Shown here: in pieces, positions 57,163 to 64,000 of the stretch
Position numbering within the stretch: position 1 is the first letter of the stretch
Layout of the letters: each line of letters begins with the position of its first letter
Origin: Acidobacteriota bacterium
Lineage (GTDB): Bacteria; Acidobacteriota; Vicinamibacteria; Marinacidobacterales; Marinacidobacteraceae
Direction of reading: 5' to 3'
Assembly (NCBI GenBank): GCA_022820545.1
Contig: JAJEFG010000082.1
Location: forward strand, 24,245-88,244
DNA: 64,000 nt
Program-made: the position numbers and the translations under genes
The notes under the pieces: generated by a model
The model's database searches: none
Told to the model about the DNA's origin: nothing
Seen by the model: only the letters and a program-made list of their open reading frames with translations

Positions 57163-58953
57163 ATGGCCGGACGGGAGGCGTTCCGGGATCAGGTCCGGGA
57201 CTCGAACGACATCGTCGAGGTCATCGGTGAAGCGGTCGCGCTTCGTCGCGCGGGGACCGGCCGCTTCACGGGACTCTGCCCGTTCCACAACGAGACCGCC
57301 CCCTCCTTTCACGTCAACGCCGAGCGGGGTTTCTTTCACTGCTTCGGGTGCAAGGAAAGCGGGGACGTCTTCGGTTTCCTGATGAAGCGCGAGGGGTTGT
57401 CCTTCGTGGAAGCCCTCCATCAACTGGCGCGGCGCGCCGGAATCCCGATCCCCGAGACCGATCCGAAGAAGTTCTCGCGCGACGAGAGGCTCCGGGGCGC
57501 CAACCGGAAGGCGCTCGACCACTATCAGCGGCGGCTACGCAGTGAAGCCGGCTTCGAGGCGCGCGCCTATCTCAAGAAACGTGGCCTCAGCGAGAGCACG
57601 ATCGCCGAGTACGGCCTCGGGTTCGCCCCGGACCGTTGGGACGACCTCATCACCACACTCCAAAGGTCCGGGGTCGACTCCGCAACCCTCGTCGAAGCCG
57701 GGCTCGCCCGCGAGGGGAAGCGCGGCGGACACCTCGACTTCTTCCGGAACCGCCTGATCGTGCCCATCTTCGACAGCCAGGGACGCGCCGCCGGCTTCGC
57801 GGGCCGGAGCCTCGACGGCTCCGAACCGAAGTACATCAACAGTCCCGACAGCCCCATCTACCGGAAGCGCTCCATTCTCTATGGCTTGCACCAGGCGCGG
57901 AGCACGATCCGCCGGGAACGCTCCGCCATCCTGTTCGAGGGCTACTTCGACTGCCTCTCGGCGTGGCAGGCGGGGATCGGCGGCGCCGTCGCCGTCTGCG
58001 GCACGGCCCTCACCCCCGATCACGCGAAGCTCCTCGCGGCCCAGACCCGCGACGTCGTCCTCGCCTTCGACGCCGACGCCGGAGGAAGGCGCGCCACCCT
58101 GGCGAGCCTCCCGATCCTGCTCGAGGCCCAGCTCCGGGTGCGGGTGGCTCCCCTCTCCGGCGGTCGCGATCCCGACGACATCATTCGCGAGGACGGCGCG
58201 GACGCCTTCCGGGAGGCGATCCGGAAGGCGCCGGCGTTCGTGGAGTTCCTGGTCGAGGAGGCCCGGGAGCGGGCCCGCTCCGGCGGCGGGCGCGCGGCCG
58301 CGGCCCGGGAGGTGCTCGAGATCATCGCCCGCGCTCCGAGCCCGCTGGACCGCGAGGAATGGCTCACCGAGGCCGCCGGTTCGCTCGGTTTCTCGCTGGA
58401 GAGCGCCCGGCAGGAGATGGCGCGGCTCGAGGGCCGGCCCGCCGCCGGGAGGACGCGCAGCGAGGGCGCCCAATCCCCTGCGGACCCCGCTCCCGCCCCA
58501 CCCCGGCGATCACCGACCCCGGCCGAACGCGACCTGATCCGGTGGGCGGACGCCCGGCCCGACAAGGTCGCCGGCCTCCTCCGGGAGGCGGAACCCGGGG
58601 ATCTTCAGGGCTTCGTCAGTTCGGACCTGCTGCTCGACCTGAAGCAGGCCGCCGAGAGCGGTGGCTCTCGACTCGCGGAGCGGATCCAGGAGTTGCTCGC
58701 CGGCGAACCTACTGACGGCCAGCAGCTCCTGATCGAGGTCCTGGAGCACCAGGTGGGTCTCAACACCGAGAAGCAGAACCCGGGAGAGTGCCTCGACGCC
58801 CTGCGGATCCTGAGCCTCCGGCAGCAGCTGCCGGCCCTGCGGGCGGCCGCCGGGGGCGATGGGGAGGAAGCGCTCACGGCTCTTGCGGAACTGCAGCGCG
58901 TGAGCGAGGAGATCGACCGGCTGCGGCAAGGATCGGGGCCGCAAGGCAGCTAG
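57163..58953 (+). CDS. dnaG: DNA primase DnaG
   Basis: The 596-aa primase has the zinc-binding CHC2 domain (Cys39, His42, Cys60, Cys63: GLCPFHNETAPSFH and FFHCFGCKESGDV), the catalytic core with FRNRLIVPIFDSQGR, FAGRSLDGSEPKYINSPDS, and the Toprim motifs ILFEGYFDCL (Glu259) and VLAFDADAGGRR (Asp303, Asp305). The C-terminal helicase-binding region is less conserved. It makes RNA primers for replication. The ATG at 57163 has GGAGG 17 bases upstream and no closer strong site. It is followed, after a 299-bp gap, by rpoD, a remnant of the macromolecular-synthesis gene order. Confidence 0.95.
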   Translation: MAGREAFRDQVRDSNDIVEVIGEAVALRRAGTGRFTGLCPFHNETAPSFHVNAERGFFHCFGCKESGDVFGFLMKREGLSFVEALHQLARRAGIPIPETDPKKFSRDERLRGANRKALDHYQRRLRSEAGFEARAYLKKRGLSESTIAEYGLGFAPDRWDDLITTLQRSGVDSATLVEAGLAREGKRGGHLDFFRNRLIVPIFDSQGRAAGFAGRSLDGSEPKYINSPDSPIYRKRSILYGLHQARSTIRRERSAILFEGYFDCLSAWQAGIGGAVAVCGTALTPDHAKLLAAQTRDVVLAFDADAGGRRATLASLPILLEAQLRVRVAPLSGGRDPDDIIREDGADAFREAIRKAPAFVEFLVEEARERARSGGGRAAAAREVLEIIARAPSPLDREEWLTEAAGSLGFSLESARQEMARLEGRPAAGRTRSEGAQSPADPAPAPPRRSPTPAERDLIRWADARPDKVAGLLREAEPGDLQGFVSSDLLLDLKQAAESGGSRLAERIQELLAGEPTDGQQLLIEVLEHQVGLNTEKQNPGECLDALRILSLRQQLPALRAAAGGDGEEALTALAELQRVSEEIDRLRQGSGPQGS

Positions 58954-59252
58954 CGGCCGGGGCTGTAAAGCGTTGTACATGCTAGAGTGCCCGGTTGCTG
59001 TTTGGCGTCACCCGGCCGGCGAACGAACGGGCTGGACGCCGGACCGATCCGAACTTGTCCGCCTCTGCTGTCCGTTCCCGCCGGGAATTGCCTCCTTGGA
59101 GAGTTTGCGGAATCCGTCTGTACCGGGGCGCGGCAAGCCGAATGAAAAGGCCGGCGAACGCCAGTGCGCCGGCTGACCACCTTTCCCGCGCGGAGCCGAG
59201 ATCCCGGACGGGCTGTTAGCAGCGTTTCGGAGAACTCCCCGGAGGATCAACC
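58954..59252. other. 299-bp dnaG-rpoD gap
   Basis: No gene that I can support. TAGAGT at 58983-58988 could be a -10, but no -35 fits at normal spacing. A promoter for rpoD is expected somewhere here. Confidence 0.4.
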
Positions 59253-61004
<1,752 letters not shown>

Positions 61005-61030
61005 GCGGCGCCGGGTCCTTCCGATCGGCC

Positions 61031-61103
61031 GGGCCCATAGCTCAGTGGTCAGAGCGGCCGGCTCATAACCGGTTGGTCCCAGGTTCAAGTCCTGGTGGGC
61101 CCA
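61031..61103 (+). tRNA. tRNA with CAT anticodon (probably tRNA-Ile2, lysidine-type; elongator Met possible)
   Basis: A complete 73-base cloverleaf: acceptor GGGCCCA/TGGGCCC, D stem GCTC/GAGC with the short loop AGTGGTCA, anticodon stem GCCGG/CCGGT around CTCATAA, T stem CCAGG/CCTGG around TTCAAGT, discriminator A. CCA is not encoded (CCG follows). The short D loop and overall sequence are most like Ile2(CAU) genes, which read AUA after lysidine modification, but CAT alone does not separate it from Met. It lies 26 bp after rpoD and 87 bp before the zinc-ribbon gene. Confidence 0.92.
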
Positions 61104-61190
61104 CCGGCCGGGGTTTCGGCACTGTGCGTGGGCGGCTCCTCCGCCGGCACCGAGTTGCTCGCAGCGCTCCTCCCGGGGACGCTTGAGGCC

Positions 61191-61916
61191 ATGCTTCCCG
61201 AGCTGGCGACGCTCCGGGAAGTTCAGGGCTTCGATATACGGCTCGGGGCCTGCGATCGCGAACTCGCGCGGGTGCCGGGCGCTCTCGAGAGCATCGACGG
61301 GGAGATCGAGGCGGCGAGGTCGCACGTCGAGTCGGTGGAGGAAGAACTCCACCAGACCGCGGCCGAGCGCCGGCACGCCGAGACCGAACTCGAAGAGGCC
61401 GAAGCGAACGTGGACAAGTACGGGGACCAGTTGCTCGGGGCTCGCACCAACGAGGAATACAAGGGACTCCAGCAGCAGATCGCCAGCACGAAGACCAGGA
61501 TCGGGACGATCGAGGACCGGATCCTCGCCCTGATGGAGAAGGCCGACGAACTGGAGGCGAAGCTCGCCGACCGCAAGCGGACGTTCGGCGAACGCAGCAC
61601 CGTGCTGGAAGCGCGGAAGACCGAAATCCGCTCGAAGGCCCGGGAGCAGGAAGCAAAGCGCGATCAGCTTCGGCAGCGCCGGGCGGCATCCTTCGCGGGG
61701 CTCTCCGAAGAGATTGCAGCCCGCTACGAACGGATCCGGGGCGCCCGGCGAGGGATCGCGGTGGCCCCGATAAGGGACGAACGCTGCTCGGCGTGCAACG
61801 TGCGGCTGCGGCCCCAACTCCTCGAGGAGATCCACGCGGGACACGCGATCTTCGCCTGCGAAACCTGCGCCCGCATCCTGTTCTTCGAAGAGGAACCGGT
61901 TTCGAAGTCCGCATGA
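61191..61916 (+). CDS. Coiled-coil protein with C-terminal C4 zinc ribbon (zf-RING_7)
   Basis: The 241-aa protein is almost entirely a long coiled coil (about 12-175: SHVESVEEELHQTAAERRHA and so on) ending in a zinc ribbon with CSACN and ACETCARIL (two CxxC pairs). It fits the C4-type zinc-ribbon family also called CdsZ/zf-RING_7, of uncertain function, often beside RNA- or cell-division genes. The ATG at 61191 has GAGG close upstream; the longer frame runs through the tRNA. It lies just after the tRNA gene and before the radical SAM gene. Confidence 0.8.
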   Translation: MLPELATLREVQGFDIRLGACDRELARVPGALESIDGEIEAARSHVESVEEELHQTAAERRHAETELEEAEANVDKYGDQLLGARTNEEYKGLQQQIASTKTRIGTIEDRILALMEKADELEAKLADRKRTFGERSTVLEARKTEIRSKAREQEAKRDQLRQRRAASFAGLSEEIAARYERIRGARRGIAVAPIRDERCSACNVRLRPQLLEEIHAGHAIFACETCARILFFEEEPVSKSA

Positions 61917-61920
61917 GCCG

Positions 61921-61972
61921 GCTCGGAGCGCCGGCCTCTGGCCGGCATCGCTGCGCGACAGCGCAGCGAAAC
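61921..61972 (+). repeat. Double-hairpin repeat copy (GCTGCGC variant)
   Basis: GCCGGCC (61930-61936) pairs with GGCCGGC (61940-61946); GCTGCGC (61950-61956) pairs with GCGCAGC (61961-61967), followed by GAAAC. The second stem differs from most copies in both arms together. It lies between two + strand genes. Confidence 0.8.
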
Positions 61973-62028
61973 TGCACTGCGCCAGATCGGGAAGAGGGCG
62001 GTAACGCCGTGATCAGAGGTTCCGGCGC

Positions 62029-63714
62029 ATGAGCCGGCTCCTCAGGGAGCGGGCCGAGCGACGGCGCGCCCGCGAAACCTGGCTCGACGGGCCGGACACC
62101 GGCTTCCCGATTCCCTCCGCGCCCGGCGCGGGGGGACTCCGGATCGCCGTCGGCTACCCGAACCGCTACGCGCTCGGGATGTCCAACGTGGGCTTCCAGG
62201 CGGTGCACCGCTTCTTCCACCTCCTGCCCGACACGGTGAGCGAGCGGTTCTTCCTGCCCGACCGGGCCGAAATGGACGAGTACCGGAGGACCGGACTCTC
62301 GCTGCGCACGCTCGAGAGCGGGAGCCCGGTGCGCAGCTTCGACGTGGTGGCGTTCTCGATCACCTTCGAACCCGACCTGGTCCACCTGGTCGAGATGCTC
62401 CAGCTCGCCGGAATCCCCGCGCTGGCGGCGGACCGGACCGCCCGGGATCCGCTGGTGATCGCCGGCGGGCCGGTCACCTTCCTGAATCCGGAGCCGCTCG
62501 CCCCCTTCGTCGACGCCTTCGGGGTGGGCGAGGCCGAGGCCCTCCTTCCGGCCCTGACGGACGTCCTGCAGGCGGAGACCCGCGACGCGCGCCTCCGGGG
62601 TCTGGCCGAGGAGTCCGGGTTCTACGTGCCGGCCACCCACGAGGTCGAGTACGCGCCGGACGGGCAGGTTCTTCATCGCCGGATTCACGGCGGACACCCG
62701 GTGGTGCGGGCCCGGATGGGCAAGGACGCCCGCTTCCCGCCGCCGGCCACCTACATCCTCACCCGGGACACCGAGATGTCGGACAAGTTCCTGGTCGAGG
62801 TGTCGCGCGGCTGTCCGACGCTCTGCCGCTTCTGCTGGGCCGGCTACAACTACCTCCCCAAGCGGTCCTTCGAGGTGGAGCGGCTGCTGGCGCTCGCCCG
62901 CACCGCCCGCCCCCACACCGACCGGATCGGACTCGTTTCGACCGCGGTGGGCGCCCACCGGGAGATCGTCCCGCTGGTCTCGGACCTCCGCGACCAGGGT
63001 TTCCGGGTCAGCGTCTCGTCGATCCGCTTCGAGGACGTGCGGGACGAGTTCGCCCGGCCGCTCGCGGAGAGCGGGGAACGGACCGTCGCCATCGCCCCGG
63101 AGGTGGGGACCGACCGGCTGCGCAAGGCCATCCACAAGCGGGTCACGAATGACGAGATCCTCGACAAGACCGGAACGCTGCTCGAAGCGGGCGTCGAGAA
63201 CCTGAAGCTCTACCTGATGGTGGGGCTGCCGGGCGAGACCGAACCCGACGTCGAGGCGATCGTGCCCCTCGTGCGCCGCATCCGCGACCTCGTGCGGGCG
63301 AAGCGGCGCGGGGGACGCACCATCGCGAGCGTCAACCCCTTCATCCCGAAACCGGGCACGCCGTTCCAGTGGCGGCCCATGGCGCCGCTGCCGGTCCTGA
63401 ACTCCCGGATCCGCTATCTCCAGCGCGAACTGGGGGCCCTTTCCGGCGTCGAGGCGCACTGCAAGTCCCCGCGCATGGAGCGGCTCCAGGCGCTGCTCGC
63501 GCTCGGCGACCGCCGCCTGGCCCCGGTCATCCTGGCGCTGGCCGCGGGCCGCGGCCTGAACCGGAGCCTCAAGGATGCCGGGCTCTCGCTGGACGCCTAC
63601 CTCTACCGGCAGCGGGACCTCGACGAGGAACTCCCCTGGGGTTTCATGGACACCGGGATGAAGGACAGCCTCCTCAAGGACCAGCTCGCCAAGGCCGACC
63701 GGTTGGTGGCGTAA
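62029..63714 (+). CDS. Radical SAM protein, TIGR03960-type
   Basis: The 561-aa protein has an N-terminal B12-binding-like Rossmann region (IAVGYPNRYALGMSNVGFQA, FDVVAFSITFEPDLVHLVEM, PLVIAGGPVTFLNPEPLA) and a radical SAM core with GCPTLCRFCWAGYNYLPKR (Cys262, Cys266, Cys269). SSIRFEDVRDEFARPLAESG and TVAIAPEVGTDRLRKAIHK follow in the TIM barrel. This matches the TIGR03960 family, which in many genomes stands beside or is fused to a DUF2344 (TIGR03936) protein; that partner is not in the remaining 286 bases. The reaction is unknown. The ATG at 62029 has AGAGG upstream. Confidence 0.85.
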   Translation: MSRLLRERAERRRARETWLDGPDTGFPIPSAPGAGGLRIAVGYPNRYALGMSNVGFQAVHRFFHLLPDTVSERFFLPDRAEMDEYRRTGLSLRTLESGSPVRSFDVVAFSITFEPDLVHLVEMLQLAGIPALAADRTARDPLVIAGGPVTFLNPEPLAPFVDAFGVGEAEALLPALTDVLQAETRDARLRGLAEESGFYVPATHEVEYAPDGQVLHRRIHGGHPVVRARMGKDARFPPPATYILTRDTEMSDKFLVEVSRGCPTLCRFCWAGYNYLPKRSFEVERLLALARTARPHTDRIGLVSTAVGAHREIVPLVSDLRDQGFRVSVSSIRFEDVRDEFARPLAESGERTVAIAPEVGTDRLRKAIHKRVTNDEILDKTGTLLEAGVENLKLYLMVGLPGETEPDVEAIVPLVRRIRDLVRAKRRGGRTIASVNPFIPKPGTPFQWRPMAPLPVLNSRIRYLQRELGALSGVEAHCKSPRMERLQALLALGDRRLAPVILALAAGRGLNRSLKDAGLSLDAYLYRQRDLDEELPWGFMDTGMKDSLLKDQLAKADRLVA

Positions 63715-63719
63715 CGCTG

Positions 63720-63766
63720 GGAGCGCCGGTCTTCAGACCGGCACCCGCTGCGCGAGAGCGCAGCGG
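63720..63766 (+). repeat. Double-hairpin repeat copy (GCTGCGC variant)
   Basis: GCCGGTCT (63725-63732) pairs with AGACCGGC (63735-63742); GCTGCGC (63747-63753) pairs with GCGCAGC (63758-63764). It begins five bases after the radical SAM stop codon. Confidence 0.8.
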
Positions 63767-63800
63767 AACCGCGCATGGGCGAGCCCCCGGGGTAGCGCTC

Positions 63801-63832
63801 CGGCTTGGAACGCCGGCTTCAGCCGGCACGCG
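63801..63832 (+). repeat. Half copy of the repeat (one hairpin)
   Basis: CTTGGAACGCCGGCT and AGCCGGC (63812-63827) form the first hairpin. The second hairpin is missing or reduced to GGCACGCGAGGCG. Confidence 0.65.
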
Positions 63833-63879
63833 AGGCGCCCCCCACCGGGAGAAACCCTCATGACATGAACGGCTGGAGC

Positions 63880-63926
63880 TCGGAGCGCCGGCCTCCGGCC
63901 GGCATCGCGGCCGCAGGCCGCGAAAC
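63880..63926 (+). repeat. Double-hairpin repeat copy (GGCCGGC subtype)
   Basis: GCCGGCC (63887-63893) pairs with GGCCGGC (63897-63903); GCGGCC (63907-63912) pairs with GGCCGC (63916-63921), then GAAAC. Practically identical to the copy at 29445. Confidence 0.8.
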
Positions 63927-64000
63927 GCACGCCGCAGCCGATTCCCATGGCGTGATCCCAACCGGAAACGGCTGCGGGCCGCCCGAAACGAGCCGGACCT

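Larger units (their letters stand above)
63715..64000. other. Final 286 bp: repeat cluster, no gene seen
   Basis: Three repeat copies or part copies lie within 210 bp. I see no start of a further gene before the window ends. Confidence 0.5.

Noticed and set aside
58960..58990. rpoD promoter with TAGAGT as -10
   Set aside because: No acceptable -35 at 16-18 bp spacing, and the site is 260 bp from the gene.
58973..59219. Two small + strand frames in the dnaG-rpoD gap
   Set aside because: Cys/Pro/Arg-rich composition with no ribosome site; likely noise.

Overview
The window is a high-GC bacterial chromosome segment (roughly two thirds G+C or more by eye). Its gene content suggests Acidobacteriota or a nearby phylum. 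The hints are a dnaG - rpoD - tRNA(CAT) - C4 zinc-ribbon block, a TIGR03960-type radical SAM protein, ASPIC/UnbV (CRTAC1-like) and LVIVD-repeat secreted proteins, many exported S9/M20/amidohydrolase enzymes, and LarB. This placement is inference from content; no rRNA or other decisive marker is present.

Layout. (1) 1-17109 is an accessory, defence-type island. It holds the truncated end of an ATP-binding (HATPase_c_4/AlbA_2-type) gene, a two-gene NYN nuclease + STAND/NACHT NTPase operon, a translationally coupled AAA/DUF4143 ATPase + NACHT protein carrying a C-terminal PD-(D/E)XK nuclease, a divergent 1811-residue DEAH helicase with DUF1998 and a C-terminal nuclease-like domain (DruE-like), a TIGR04141/DUF6119 protein and an unknown 247-aa protein. 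Parts of it are visibly more A+T-rich than the rest. (2) 17421-23565 is a leftward run: secreted AbgB-like M20 amidohydrolase, DsbA-like oxidoreductase, S9 peptidase, TIGR00027 methyltransferase, SmpB. Each gap between consecutive genes of this run carries a double-hairpin repeat. (3) 23639-26361 is a rightward mini type II secretion/pilus cluster: an F-type inner-membrane protein and three overlapping pseudopilin-like genes. (4) 26447-36119 holds catabolic and secreted enzymes: FAD/Fe-S 2-hydroxyacid dehydrogenase, an ornithine-cyclodeaminase-family / membrane protein / lipoprotein amidohydrolase operon, a terpenoid-cyclase-like protein, a second S9 peptidase and a CPBP protease. (5) 36384-38002 is an AbiE-type toxin-antitoxin pair with a palindromic operator. 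(6) 38012-48086 holds four large paralogous secreted Ig-like + LVIVD-propeller proteins and one YVTN propeller protein. (7) 48185-57133 contains a proline-racemase-family enzyme, an ASPIC/UnbV protein, a HicBA pair with an unusual HicB, a TPR protein, two glycosyltransferases, LarB and a VapBC pair. (8) 57163-63714 is the housekeeping block with DnaG, RpoD, a CAT-anticodon tRNA, a zinc-ribbon protein and a radical SAM protein.

What stands out: the island combines two different NACHT/STAND modules with nuclease partners that I cannot match to a named system; a family of at least a dozen double-hairpin intergenic repeats shows compensatory variation in both stems; and five start sites (including those of all three toxin-antitoxin operons) have a -10-like hexamer 6-8 nt before the start codon, suggesting leaderless transcripts. 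I found no CRISPR array, integrase or transposase.
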